From NCBI RefSeq assembly GCF_010183535.1, contig NC_071331.1, positions 8,866,001-8,930,000 on the forward strand: a stretch of DNA of 64,000 bases, in the 5' to 3' direction. The stretch comes from Caenorhabditis remanei. Its lineage: Eukaryota > Nematoda > Chromadorea > Rhabditida > Rhabditidae. A program made the translations under genes and the position numbers. Below the pieces are notes generated by a model that saw nothing but the letters and a program-made list of their open reading frames with translations, ran no database searches and was not told where the DNA came from. Numbering within the stretch: position 1 is the stretch's first letter; each line of letters begins with the position of its first letter. This document shows, one piece after another, positions 10,976 through 24,338 of this stretch.

Positions 10976-13900
10976 TAAATTGAACAATTTTCTGCGTGTT
11001 TCAAAATGCTTTCTTTCAGAATGTTGGTTGGTCTATTTGTTTACTGACCTGATCTGAATATTAGAACAAATTAGAACATCAATACAGTTCCAAAAATTTA
11101 CAATAAGATAAGCAGTTACAGCCGAATATACTGATACAGAGAACGTGAACTACTGAAACTCTACTGAACTCTTTGTTTTCCATTGTCAGTTTCATAAAAA
11201 TGTTCTAAACATTGTCAAGTTTAAAGATAAGTCAACCTCGTCACGATAATACTCGAGTTATTGAAAAATTGTAGAAACGGTAAATTCATACTGTTAGAAA
11301 AACAACTGTTTAAGGAAATCCTGAAATATGTATGTATGCCAATTCACGTTGCAGTTTCAGACAGTTTTCAAATTTGAAATGAGTTTTAACCTCAAAATTT
11401 TCTGGCTGTTTCTGAAGATGAATTGTCTTGGTTATTAATTTTAAACTAAAAAATCATGATTTTTCACCTTGCAGAAACAGGAACTTTTAGTATTTTGAGG
11501 TTTTTACAAATTTTGGCAATCAAATTTGTCGATTATCGGATATACAAAACTTGAAAAAGATTAGGAACAGAAATTATTTTTTTTGAATTACATATAGCTC
11601 TCGAAACTAAAAATGAGCGCAGCTCGTTTTTCATAATCATTGATTTTGATGAATTTCCAACAATCGTCGTATTAGAAAGAACTCAACAACTTCGAGAAAA
11701 TGAAATTTCTGAAACAGAGAGATACAATACATTTGCATGTGTCTAACCGTTCAAATCCAGGACCCCTTTTCATAAAGAAAAATAGTGAGACCAATTACCA
11801 TTGCCGATTATGAATCATTGTTCGATTAGCTATCCCTCTCCTCTCCCATTTTCGAAGGATGTAAACACAATGAATAGAAACAGAATGAAGAGGAAAAGAG
11901 GGGGGATGATTCATCGAAATCGGGAGGAAAACAAGAAGAACAGGTAGGTCAACCGGAGGAGAATAGAAAGGGGTGAGGAGATGGATGTTATGTAATTTCA
12001 AATCGCTCCTTTATGTTCGAAAACTGATGGTTATCTCGAAGAGAAATAGGCGGAAAAGATATGAAGAGGGGTGTAATTAGAGGAATGATGATGGAAGTGG
12101 GAGTTTGGTTCATGGAATAGGAAAACGGCCAAGTGTGGTATAATTTACAGTATAAATGATATGTTTGTACTGAAACACGAAAGTGTCGGTTTTCGGAAAA
12201 GTTATGATACGATACCACGTAATAAATTTTCGCTCGCATTTTTTTCTACAATCGTCATTAACGGATCTTTGGAAAAAACAAAAATTGGTTTACAATTGTT
12301 CTTCTTATTCCAGCCCAGGATGCCATAACGTGGTTCACTGTTTCAACTGGGTTTTATTTTGATGCTGACAGACATAAATTTATTATCAAGGTAACTCTCA
12401 ATGAAAATGTGTTAATATAAACTTTTCGCAAACCCATTGTAAAATAATTGTTACATAGGTTATCAAAACAAAATACTGTAAAAAAATTAAATACTGGATT
12501 TACATCATCGTTAAATCTCTATTTTGAAACAGACCATCTTAGAACAAACGTTGATTGTCCATATATTATCATTCTTTGTGTGCGTGTTATTCAGTACTGG
12601 ATCACGATGATGGAAGTGGGGGATTGGTTTATGAGATGAAAAACCGCCAAGTGTGGTACAATTTACAGTATAAATAATATGTTCGTACTGAAACACGAAA
12701 GTGTCGGTTTTCGGAAAAGGTATGATTAGAGCATTGACACTATGAATAGGAAATGACTAACTAAATCAAATGAAGTCTAGATGATATCACGATACTGTAA
12801 CTGAAATTGTGAGAAATCTAATACTGATTATTCGATTGAGATAAATCAGAACGGATTACTTGAAAAACATCCAAAGCGATATTTGAAGAAATAGTAAAAT
12901 AGTGAATTAATTGTGAGTGTGGCATGCATGTTTCACAAATAGAAACTGTGCTTAAAATAAGTTTCTTTCAGACAGGGAATCTAAAAAGTGGGAGAAATGA
13001 TATTATCAAAGTTTCAGTGTCCCTATGTGTTCAAAGGAAATATGAAGTGTCTTGATCTCTGTGAGTGATTATTCTTCAAGTACTAATAAAATTGAAAACA
13101 TCGGAAAACTTTTCTTCTACTATGCCTTATAGGAAACAGTGAATTCTTAGATGGTATAAAAATGTTATTCTGTGTCAATAATCTACCAAATTTCTTTTCA
13201 CGTGAGTAGACAGCGAGCAATAGTCAGTCCCTGCTCTACAAGTTTTGTGAAATCTCGAAGAGTCAAAAACTGCTGCTATGTACATAGAAGTTCTTTCACA
13301 ATTCGAAGAAATATTCCGAGAAAATCAGCTATGGCAAAAATAATATAACTTTCCTTCCAGCCTAACAATAAACCTTTCCAGAAGTTTTTCAGACAAATAA
13401 TTTCTGGTGGTTGTCAATGATCGTGCGATACCATGTTTAGAAGAAATAACAAATAAGAGATAATGTTTCAGAATCATTGCTTAAGTAAGATCAAGATGTC
13501 GCACTTGTTCAAAGTATGCCTGTTAAATCTATAAGAAAAAAATGTATGAATTCAGCAGTCCAAATCGGACAACAGCTTCTTAATGGCGTAATTCTTTCCA
13601 TAGTAGTTTACATATCTACATGCTTCTCAAAAATTTCTCTGTTACAATGCATTTATAGCTTTTGAAAACTCATATGTCATCGATAGGTTCACTCGGAACT
13701 CCCATAAATTCATCAACGTTTATTTCTCATAAAACAAAGAACGGACAACATTGACGGTTTCAATCAGCCCTGATTTTTTTCACGTAGACAAGTATACAAC
13801 ATTACCATAATATTATAAACCAATTCTGACCCCCTGACGAACGACAAAAGAACGACACGATAAGTATAAGAAGATAAACACTCCGTCGGGAAGAAAGACC

Positions 13901-16193
13901 AAGTTTCAATATCAGTCAGGCGGTTCAAATGTTCGTAGTGGGCTCGGATTAAAAAAGAAAAAGAAGAAAGAAGATGAGAAAAAAAAGTGATAAGAAGGTG
14001 TCAGTTAAGAAAATATGTAAAATGATTTTCAGAAGATTTGAAGGTCATGGATTTCTTTTGACGAGGGATTGGAGGTGCTAGTCAAGGTCGATCACACAGA
14101 AGGGGATGAAATGGAGAAGAAGGCTTATTGAGATGAGAAGAGAGGAGTGTGAAAGGGAAATCGTGGGAGACAGAGAGGATCTGATTGATTAACGGGAGAA
14201 GACAATGATGGTTTTTGTATTGAAATAAGGGAATGAAATTTCAGATAGTTCAACTCTTCTGTAATATTTTATCATTTCAAGTGTGAAGAGCAAATCTCAC
14301 ATCTGCAACAGGGTTGAGCAGTATTCCGCCTTCCGCCTTTCCGAAAACCGCATTCCGCTCAACTCTGATAACGACAACAACAAAAACGACTTCATTGTTT
14401 TGAAAATCTGTAATGAAAAAAATGCCAATGAGAGCGATCAATTCTGTAAATCCTACTAAATGTGTTTTTTGCAAGTAACCAAAATCTTAGATTTGAAACG
14501 TTGAAAAATAAATACGTTTTCAGACATGTGTGATCTCCCTCCTCATCGCAGTAATTTACTAGACTAAGGATGTTATAATTTTTCTGTTCTCCATTTCCAG
14601 TTTTTTTTTCTGTTTTCTACTAGTTTAAATGAAAAATACATTTTTCGAGCACGAAAACTTGTCAAAACCGCAAATTAATAAGGTTAGAAGAAACTACCAT
14701 TTCAGAAAATCCATATTGTTAGCTGTCATTCAAATCGGATATTCATCGAATATTGAAAATTTTCAAATAGGATATTCTCAAAAGTTTTCGTTTCCCGAGA
14801 ACACTCTGAGTGATGAAGTTTACTTGGAAAAGAAAAAACTGCAAAATCGATTATTTTCAACTTTCAGCAAATCGCGGAGAACCGGAAGACGGGAAATAAT
14901 AAAGTTATTGAAAGCCGAAATAATTCATGTTTCACACACATTTTTTTCTTGTTAAAGATGTGAAAGCTTTGATAACTGATAGTGAGAAGTGTTCGTATCA
15001 GAGCTGTGCGGAATTCCTTCTTCCTTCTTCCGGGCATTTTTTCGCTTTCTTCTTCCTTTTTCCTTCTTCCGTTGAAATTGTTCGCCACTTCCGACTTCCG
15101 TATAAAAAGTTCACAAATTTTTTTAAATTTTCGACGGAATTTCAGCGGAATTTTGGTGGTTTTTAATGGAATTTTGTATGCAAAACAACGCCAAAATTCG
15201 TTTTCAGAGATGACAACAAAAAAGTTTCCTCAAATTTGTCATTTACAAAATTAATTTCCGACTTCCGGGTTTGGACCCATCTTCCTTCTTCCGGGTTTTT
15301 CTCACATCCTTCTTCCTTCTTCCGACTTCCTTTTTTGAAAATTTTACTTCCGCACAGGTTTGTATGCAATCAGAAAACAAAAATTACAAAAAATATTCTG
15401 CTATGATTACAACAGATAATTATCATACACAACCTTGAAACAATAATAAAAACCTTGTGAAACAGTAAAGAGGCTAAAAATACGTGAAATTTCCATCGAA
15501 CTCTCATTTCTCATTTCTTTCCCAAAAAAAAGTCCACGTCTCATTTTCAAGTCGGTATGTTTTTTATTTCATCACGAAATTTTTGTAATATTTTGGGTTT
15601 CGTGGATTCCACTTGAATTTGCGATATCGCTCGTTATTCCTAAGAACTAATCCAGAGAAACCAAAAACTAAAAAAAAAAAAACTGTCTTGTTTCAAAACA
15701 TACCGAAAACCAAAATCGAGACCCATAAGTTCAATAAGACCATAAGTCGTTTCGATAACAACTTCGTGTTTCGGTGTAAACTTTAGTCTTGTTTAGAACT
15801 AGTTTTCGCGGAATTATCACAAACAAAGTTCGGTATATAACTCCAGAGAATGGGGTGTCTGAAAAATAGAAAACGAAACAAAAAAATTGTGTGTAGTTTG
15901 TACTTTTTCTTTCATTTTTCCTGTTTCTTGAGTTGCTCTTCAAAGTTTTTCAGAAGACGTAATTAGTGGCACAGGTTGTTATATTGTGGAATTCTCATTT
16001 ATCATGAAATATTTTCCTAGACGCGAACAAGATTCTGGTGCTATGAAACCACAAACTAAAACTGGAAAAGTGAAACAGCGTTAATTGAAAAGTTCACGTT
16101 TTGTGCCGTTTCGTGTTCCAGTAATTGCAAGACATTTAAATACGATGAACTTAATTATATAATTGAGAAGAAAATTTCCGTTAAAACTAAATA
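10976..16193. other. intergenic; second copies of the 2.6-kb and 5.5-kb segments
   Basis: About 11468-12640 matches 2636-4140, and 13857-14290 matches 5460-5960. Within it a further tandem copy is visible: a block at about 12086-12210 recurs at 12607-12725. A 108-codon open frame at 14629-14955 is AT-rich and lacks recognisable domains. Otherwise nothing is recognised outside the element at 14999-15363. Confidence 0.5.
14999..15363. repeat. CTTCC-rich MITE, hAT-like candidate
   Basis: The ends are imperfect inverted copies around CTGTGCGGAA and TTCCGCACAG, resembling the ends of the hAT-like element at 56790-57391. The interior consists of repeated CTTCCTTCTTCCG motifs. No clean target duplication was found, so the boundaries are approximate. 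A short related fragment lies near 21218-21265. Confidence 0.4.
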
Positions 16194-17460
16194 TTAGGCT
16201 GGTGCATAAGTTTCTTTCTTTTTTTGAGCTTGAACTTTGACTCACGGTTTCTAGATACTGTGATTGTTTATCGACCCAAACTTTTTTGCATTCTAATGAC
16301 CTTTTCAGTGGCTAACAAATATAGTTTTAAGTTGGTGCCTAGACATTCCGCTCGTTAAAACGATGGTTTTTTCTGTGGTCAACCAAACGCCTATTTTGGA
16401 AAGTTTTTTGATTCTAGTCGACATTGGCATCAAAATTTGACGATCTTAATAGGGAACTAAATGGAAGTTATAGAAAAATACTTTATCTTGTTGTCACATT
16501 TTAGTTTTTGGTCAGAACGTTAAAGGCGAAAAAATTATGATCTGACGATTGAGAGCAACTAAAAATCATTGTTCAGCTCCGTTCAAGCATATTATAGAAA
16601 CATCTGAGAGAGCATGTATGCCAAACTATGTGTAAAAGTTAGAAGGCAACATGAGTAAGTGATTCCAGAAAAAAATAATAAGAAAACCATTCAATTAAAT
16701 GATAAAACGTGGGTCGCGTGTTTGCTATGATTTTTGTGTTTTTAAGCAATTTTGTGTAGTAGACCTGGGTAAAGTCTAGGTCTCTTCTCAACGCTTTCAA
16801 GCAAGTCGGAACTATCTTCTCACAAGTAATCAACAGTAGATACATTGCTCTAAAAATGCGCAAAAGATCTATGTAGTGGATTGATTCAGAAGCACGAGTA
16901 GCACGCTTCATCAAACTTAAAAAGATTTTGATGATGTTGAGTTCGCGCTTCCTGTGAAAAAAGGCAAATTTCTTGATCATCTAAAACAAAATAAATTTAG
17001 AAACGTCAATGTCTACTCTACCTAATGATAAATACTTCTACCCATTTCCTTATCTAGCGTTGAAGAAAAATCGAAAAAAACTCCCAAATCGTAAATTGCT
17101 GATCCTCGCCGTTCTTCAGCGACAGGCACTAAACTACAGTTGCTTAGTTCAAATGTCATTATTAATTTTTTTAGCATAATTTTTCAAGCTTGTTTTTATT
17201 TTGAATAGATCACCGATTCTCGCCAACATTTTCTGAGAAAAAAATGGAGACGAAGAATGGTACCAAAAAAGGGTTCCTCAAGTATTTTGATATGTCTACG
17301 GCTGAGATTAAGCAGATGGCAGACGTAATGTCACAGGTATAATCACAATACGTTATAGGTACTAACTAACTATATTTCTCATTATGTGAGTTATTAGCCT
17401 TCTCGAAATTTCATGACAAAAATGATCCAAAAAAAGAAAGAAACTTATGCACCAGCCTGA
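16194..17460. mobile_element. mariner-type element, no recognisable transposase
   Basis: Terminal inverted repeats begin TYAGGCTGGTGCATAAGTTT and match for about 30 bp. TA flanks both ends (16192-16193 and 17461-17462). At 1267 bp it has full mariner length, but neither strand shows the HTH or DD34D motifs. The longest frame, 113 codons on the minus strand (16639-16980), has no transposase features. The terminal sequence resembles that of irritans-type mariners. Confidence 0.75.
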
Positions 17461-17579
17461 TATTAGTTCTCTTGAAATATATAGGCTGATCTTCTTGCCT
17501 CGTGTGACCTCAGGGTTAGTAGAGCAATACGCTAGGCCATGCTAGTTCACGTCACAACGATTTCCACAGGAACGCTGGT

Positions 17580-19900
17580 TTTCCTAATTGTAAGTCTATT
17601 TTGATTAGATTTTGCTTGAAGTTCGTGGTTAATATTGAAGAAGTGCACAATAATTGTAAAATTATGTGAATCAAACACGATTTCTCTTGTTCTCCTATTA
17701 TGAACATTTTGAAAATGCGATTTCTTTTTTCTGAATATAACGGACTCGTTATATTGAGGTTAATCAGTGTCAGTTTCCATTGGTACCGCTTGAAAAACCC
17801 GTTTCAAAATAGGCATGAACTGTTGTTATGACACTTGCAACAGATACCTTAAAAAACGACAGTAGCTTTTTGAAGCTATTGGTTTTTATCAACACATGAT
17901 CATTTAATTCTGATAGTGAAAAGTTGTCAAACTTTTTTGAAATTAGTGGCTAGTTGAAACACATTTTTTTACAAAAGAAATTTCCATGTTTTGTAATTCC
18001 TATTTTTGCTCAACACCAATTCTACATTTCTCACATTGAGCTAATCAGAAACCGCATGAAACAAAAATTTTCTTAATTTCTCCGGAGAGTTAACTTTTTT
18101 GTACCATTTCGTGTTCCCGCAATAACCTAATTCGAGAAGTGGTTTGAAGTTTCAAAATTTGTATTCACAATAACTCTCGCTTTCGTAAATACATTTTGAT
18201 TAGATGTTGCTTGCAGTTTGTCGTTGATATTGAATAAGGGCACAAGAATTGTAAAATAATTTAATCAAACACGGGTTCCCTTGTTCTCATGTTATGAACG
18301 TTTTGAAACAGTGATACTAGTGGTAGTTTCCATTGGTTCCGCTTTAAAAACTGTTTCAAAATATGCATGAACTGTCGTTCGGACACTTGCAAGTGGTTTA
18401 TCAGTGAATTAATGATAAAAAGTACTTGAAAATTATTTGTTGGGTTGTTAAAATTAAAAAAAAATTCGAAAAAAAAGAACCCGAGTATGCCTTTTTGAAG
18501 CTAATGGTTTTGATCAACACAGTACTACTTCACGAATGGTAACTTGTCAAACTTTTTTGAAGTTAGTGGCTATTTGAAACATATTTTTTGCAAAAGAAAT
18601 TTCCTTGTTTTGTAATTCCTATGATTGGTCAAGAACGATTGCATATTTCTCACATTGAACTAATCATGAACCACATGAAACACACTATTTCGAAAAGCGG
18701 TTTGAACATTTTCCCAGTAACGGTCGCAACTATGTATTTCTTTGATACATTTTGATCAGATTTTCCTTGAAGTTTGTCGTTGATATTGAAGAAGTTCGCA
18801 AGAATTGTGAACCAATTAAAACTGTTTCAAAATACGCACGAACTGTCGTTTTGACACATGCAAGAGATTGTTCTAATAATTTGATTGTCCCCAGCTAAAA
18901 AACAACAGTACAATTTTGAAGCTACAGGTTTTTATCATTTTAGCACAGATAATGAAAACTAGTGAAACATTTACTTTTTTGAAGTAAGTGGCTAGCTGAA
19001 ACATATTTTTTGCAGAAAAACCTTACTTTTTTGTAATTCTTGTTGTCATGGACCTATTCACGAGGTAGCAAAAAAGCAAAAAAATTATTTTTCCACTACT
19101 ATAAAAAAAAAATTTTGCCACCTTGCACGGTCTCACAAAGTCCGAGTAACAACTGCAAGGAAATTTTCGATCTCCCCTCACGAAACGAAAAATTTGAGAA
19201 ATTTGCAGGTCTAAAAGTGAATTTTTTAATTTGTAGCGTAAAGCTAAAGATGAAAAAGTCACTTCAATAAAGGTTAATGTGATGAATACATAAAGAAAAA
19301 ACAAATATTTTTCTAAAAACCATGATATCATGTATTTTGAGTGTTGTATTTGATAATTTTTTAAAGAAAACACCATTTTCAACTGAAAATTTTTTGCAGA
19401 ATTCTCGACTTCAAACTGTATCCAGCTCTCTATTTCTTGACGTTTCCATCTCAATTATAGCTCAAAAAATCCGCAATAAGTAGGTCTTTATTTCTGATGG
19501 ATGGGCCACTTTATTGCCGAATAAGTTTCGAGAAATAATGAAAAAACTGATTTTTCAGGCCAAACCTTCGATCTGTATCAGCGCCTTTATTTTTGCTCCA
19601 AAAATAGTTTTCTTTTTTCCGAAATGTTGCTTTTGCCTTTCTCGTTATTTGTTATGGACAATTTTCACTTTTTCATTCCTTTATTGTTCGTAATTTGAGT
19701 AAAATCAAAATTTTCAGTTGAAAAATTAATTTAAAAAATTTTTTGACTACTGTAGCGCGCGGCCTTTGCGCTCCACTGAGAACTTTCGCTTGCAGTTGTT
19801 TTTCGGGGTTTGGGAGACTGTGCCTTGTGAATAGGTTCCTAGTGTCAAACGTATTGTACATTAATCACATTGAACTAAACATGAACCCCACGAAACATAA
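17580..19900 (+). repeat. imperfect tandem triplication, unit about 560-590 bp
   Basis: A unit beginning near GATTAGATTTTGCTTGAAG recurs at about 17604, 18195 and 18755. It contains a GTTGATATTGAA block, a block like AACTGTCGTTYKGACAC, and a later block with GTGGCTAKTTGAAACATATT. The third unit is split by the insertion at 19049-19842, after which its tail resumes. No coding potential is seen. Confidence 0.6.
19049..19842. mobile_element. unclassified inverted-repeat element
   Basis: The ends carry inverted GGACCTATTCACGAGG and CCTTGTGAATAGGTTCC. It interrupts the third unit of the 17.6-19.9 kb triplication, whose neighbouring sequence continues on the far side. A duplication around TGTCA is possible but not clean. 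The longest frame inside, 143 codons on the minus strand, shows no recognisable domain. Confidence 0.45.
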
Positions 19901-22560
19901 ATTTTCTTAAATTCTCCAGAGAGTCCTCTCTCCGTTTACAAACAAATAACCAGAGAAAAAAGTGGGTCACAAAAACTGTGACTATTGACTTTTACCCTAC
20001 TTTCCCCTCTTGTCACAAATCATTTATTCTCTATTCTTCCTCATTTTCATTTCGTTTTTCTTTTCTCACTTTCTCCTTGCCAGAAAGTATTTTAATTCTA
20101 ATTTTGTCCTGGATATTCTCTGTTCCTTCTCTCTTCTGAAGGAAAAGCCGAGAAAAAGTAAAGAAAGTATCTAGATTTGCCTCAATCTTTCGGCAGGATC
20201 TTCTGTCTCATTTCTCTTGTCTCTTGCCGAGGAAACCAGTTTCGTGGCGTGTTGTATTCAGGGAGGAAAAGAAAAGGATTCTGACGACTTTCCATGTCTC
20301 TCGGTCTCCATTCTCTCCCAATCCAGTGCTTCTTTTCAATGCCGTTTTCCATACAAATCAATCGGTCTTCCCTCCCCTTCTTCTATATCTCTCCCTCATA
20401 TATCCATCCATTTTTTGTTGTTTCGTCAATGTGAATTGATTTTATTTGACCATAACACAAGATTCATCCGAAATCTGAAAATTATGTTACTGTTTCGACA
20501 TAGTGACAAGAAATAGGCTTCTAAATTTGTTGCTTTTCAATGACTGGTTGGAACTAGCTGGGTCTAGCGAAAATTTCAGAATTTTGAATTATAATTGTCA
20601 AGCTTAGGACACAGCGTACATTTAATTGTTATTTCAATTATTTGAGGCATGAGAAACAGTAGAGCATTTTGGAAAAAATGTTAAACTTTCAATATGGAGT
20701 GATTCATTTTTTCCCACCTCAACCAGGTCTGTCGCCTTGTGAGGGGGCTTGATCTGGTTCTTTTTTTTAATCAATAAATAAATAAAATTAAATTCTACTA
20801 TCAGTTTTGCGGAAAGCCTGATCCGATCATATGAAAACTATGAAACATCAGAAAAATTTTGTGTCAATAAAATGTAATATGGCCAAAATTATTATCACTA
20901 ACTATCCTGATGGCGTTATACGGATTACGTGAAACAGTGAAAGTGTTTCACAGTTTCAAACAGTAATTTTCACAGATTTGATTCAATTTTTTGTGATTCG
21001 ATCGATCCTTTACGTCGTGTTAATAAATTTCTAGCAAACGTGGTGAAGTTTTTCAATCTACAATTTGCAAATACTTATTTTTCACGTATCATTGACATTA
21101 GTTTTTGATCGATATTTGTTCCAAAAAACTTTCTTTTTTCTGCTTTTATTTAAGTTTCAAAACCAAGTTTTTGGTTGTTGCCCTTTAACAATAGTACTGT
21201 CAAGCTCTGTTGTTGAGAACTCCGACTTCCGGCTTCCAACTTCCGAATAAGGAATTTTACTTCCCGACATCTCTGCCGTCAGAGTAATGACAAAACTACC
21301 GTTTCCTCTAGTTCATAAACATTGGGTAACTGGTAACCCTAGTTCGAATAGACATTTCAACATCTAAACGATTATTTCAGCTTTCTAGAATCAAAAAAAT
21401 CTTGAACAATAAATATGTTGTCCACATTGTTATCATAACTTCTTTTATCTTCAGAGTTTTAATAAATAATGTTCAACTTTACCGAAATTTTTAAGAATCC
21501 GTTCAAAATTAGCAATTCCGAAAATGTTTCTTCTTTCTGAATTTTCTGTTTTATACAATAGATATTTTACTTGATTTATTGACCGAATTGATATTTTCGG
21601 GAAGTTGTAATATTACGATCACTTTTTTACTCTCCTGTCCTGCATTTTTCTCCCTGTAAATTCATTAACTATACGTAAATCCCAACCTTGTTTGTAGTCT
21701 AGTCCGATGTACTTGGCAAGTGTGTATCCCCCTTTTTTCGCCTCCATGTATACCCTTTTCCCCAACTTTTTCCCCCACTAAAACTCGTTCCTCGCCGCTT
21801 TTCCCTTCTTATCTCTAGCCGTTTTACGTGGACATCTGACGAAACCTTCTCTTTTTTCGTTATCAATCGAATCCTCCTCCTCCGATTTCGTCATTTCTAT
21901 TGAATTCGGCAATAAGCTTACGCAACAACAATAAGAATAATTAGGAAGCGGAGATGGGAAGATGGCCATTGTTCTTTTTTTTTAATTGGAAATAAGAATA
22001 ATATGGAACGGTGGTACATACATTTGCCAGACCGTATTTTTGTACTATTTCAAAATGTCAGTATTAGGGAAAGTAGTTCAAACTCAAAGTTTTATAATTT
22101 ATTTTCGAACCTTTAGATTGTCTGACACGGTATTTTTTCTAATACCGACAAACTATTACTATATAGTGGTCAGCAAAGTTTTCAGTTTTCGGAGATGTAA
22201 ACTGATCGCTTTTGGAACATTGATACGATTTCCAAAATTTTGTACTATTTCAAAGTACCAGTATTAAGGGGCCTAGAGTTTTCTAATGATAATTTGATAC
22301 GAAAAAAAAAATTGTCATGAGACATTTAGGAATTGAGCTGAATCGGTTCATTAAAATTTGTCTTCGTTTTAGTTAAAAAATTATATTTGATACTCGATTA
22401 CTCGAAAGTTCTCAACGATTTTTGTCAGTTTGATAACTTTTTCCGTTTCGATGACGTTTCATGACCTTAAACGATTTTGTAGGCTAATCGTCACATTTTT
22501 TTTCTTTGATGCTCAACGTTTTCTAGGATTGCCTGATTGAATTCTGATCAAACCAAACTA
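19901..22560. other. intergenic, no gene recognised
   Basis: A pyrimidine-rich stretch at 19970-20420 and a possible 3'-end fragment near 20713-20790 (ending in AATAAATAAATAAA) are visible, but no gene model. The last 300 bases before 22561 are the 5' flank of the PAQR unit; they recur before copies B and D, sharing landmarks such as TTTCGATGACGTTTCATGA. Confidence 0.5.
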
Positions 22561-22561
22561 C

Positions 22562-22568
22562 TTTTCAG
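22562..22568 (+). promoter_or_regulatory. probable spliced-leader trans-splice acceptor of PAQR copy A
   Basis: TTTTCAG lies 10 nt before the start codon with no upstream exon in frame, the usual arrangement for nematode trans-spliced mRNAs. The site is preserved before copy D (TTTTCAG), altered to TTTTTAG in B and changed to a CCCAG context in C and E. Trans-splicing itself is inferred. Confidence 0.55.
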
Positions 22569-22578
22569 TTCCCAAAAA

Positions 22579-24195
22579 ATGCGGAAACGATGTCTGAAAT
22601 GCAACCACACGGATGTCTGCCATAATCATGAGAGGTATCGACTTGTCAGCAAGTGAGTAATACTTTTTTCTGTATCATTGAAAATTCAAGATAGTAGGAA
22701 TCTTTAAAAATTTGATAATCATGAACCATTTTTAGACACAAACTTCACAAAACCCTCTGGCAAAATGACTACGTCATCAACCATTACAGGCCTCCAGCGA
22801 TGACAAGAAAGATGTGTGCAAAGAGGTGAGAAGGGAAATTATCTGTTTCTACTGGTTCACAAACTTTGAATATCTAGTCTTCTTCGATTCCACCTGCCTC
22901 ATTTCAGCGCATTCCACATAAACAACGAGACTATCAATATCTGGAGTCATTTACTCGGATTCATCTACTTCACATATCAACAATACTACACAAACTACAT
23001 AGTTCTCCCATCAGTCGGATCTCATAAAGCTGATCATTTCGTGTTCACTCTATCAATATTTGGAATGCAAATGTGTATGCTTCTATCAGCAAGTTATCAT
23101 ACATTCGGGTGTACAAGCATTGAGATGAGACAGAAATGGCTGAAAATGGATATATTCGGAATATCGGCGGGTCTACTTGGAATGTATTTGAATGGAATTT
23201 ACACCGCGTTTTTCTGTTTCCAGGTGAGCATATTTGTAAGGACGGGGAGGAGAACGATCGTTTTGTTCTCAGATGATTATAAAACAAAAATTCTTTCAGG
23301 ACCACCTAACATCTTACATTTACATTCTACTTGGCATATTCGCCATCACCGCTTACGTGCCAACTCGGCAAGATTTCTTTGAGAGGAAGATTGTTGGTGA
23401 GTTCATTGTAACTATACTAGTTTCGAGTGAACTTGCTTTGAGAAGTCCATCAAGAGATACACTTGGACTAGTTTGAGTTAACAGTTCTTTCATTACCAGT
23501 TCTCCAAAACAGTAAAAATCTCGAAAATTAATTTTCCAGGCTCCCGAGTCGGTCTCCTTCACATAATTTATTGTATCATCATCACTTTCGGAATCTGTCC
23601 GACAGTTCATTGGGTGTTCCTTCATGGCGGATTTGATAGTGATCATGTTGTTGTGAGTTTATGTTTCAACATTTACACTTTATGGGAGCATCATATCTCA
23701 ATGGATCCGATCTCCCCTGTTGAGCATAATTCAAAATTTTATGTTTCAAATACATTTTTCCCACTTTTCAAATCTTCCATTTTCCATAAATCATTTTCAG
23801 AAATGGTTCCCCAATGTCATTGTACTCTACTCATTGATAGCTGCCGCCTTCATGTTCTATGTTACAATGGTGCCGGAGAGACTTTGGCCAGGTATGCAAG
23901 TTAGAAAATTATCATGAATCCTCTGTTTCACTTTCTCCAAAATTAGAAATTTTTAATTCCACTATAGTCTCATTTGGTCATATTTGACTTTGCAGGAAAA
24001 TTCGACGTCGTCGGATGCTCGCATCAATGGTGGCACATCTTTATTCTCGGAGCAATGATCTATTGGCAACAGTCTGGAAATCAACTACTCACAGAATACC
24101 GATCGTTTTCTGATAGTTGTCATCGATTCATCCCTCAACAAAACTTCTCTGAAATCTCGCATTCTATCTCTAATTATAGTCATCCCTCAATGTAA
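22579..24195 (+). CDS. PAQR3-like seven-transmembrane protein, copy A (intact)
   Basis: Seven exons (22579-22652, 22736-22825, 22908-23223, 23300-23396, 23540-23652, 23801-23891, 23996-24195) join in frame to 326 codons, close to the length of animal PAQR3. All junctions are GT-AG. The family signature is clear: NETINIWSHLLG at 61-72, Ser115-x3-His119 in the second membrane segment, Asp136 in the third, and SHQWWH with His270 and His274 near the C-terminus; these are the presumed metal-binding residues of the hydrolase-like PAQR fold. The order of motifs and VPERLWPG before the last helices fit PAQR3, a Golgi protein in vertebrates that tethers Raf kinase; Golgi location and Raf binding here are inference. 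The N-terminus has a Cys/His cluster (C5, C8, C14, H17). A polyadenylation signal follows. It is the best-preserved of seven copies. Confidence 0.9.
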
Positions 24196-24338
24196 ATCTG
24201 ACTTTTTGAAAATCGGTTCCTTATTGCTCATTTCTTTATTTTTCCTGTTTCTTTTGAATTATTTATTGATCTCACTTTTGGATTTAATGTTAATTCTCTT
24301 TTATTTTTATTAGTAAGTAAGGTTTGCTTTACGAGGTT

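Noticed and set aside
14629..14955. A 108-codon single-exon gene
   Set aside because: AT-rich composition, no domain, no conserved flank, and its end runs into a CTTCC-repeat region.
16639..16980. A transposase for the mariner-type element at 16194-17460
   Set aside because: No HTH, HDN or DD34D motif can be found in this frame.
20217..20516. Ser-rich 99-codon frame as a possible secreted protein
   Set aside because: Lies in a pyrimidine-rich tract with two overlapping open frames; composition explains it.
20713..20790. A 3' UTR or LINE 3' end with AATAAATAAATAAA
   Set aside because: Suggestive poly-A-like end and a CCAGGT...ATCTGG stem, but no coding part upstream and no second copy here to define it.
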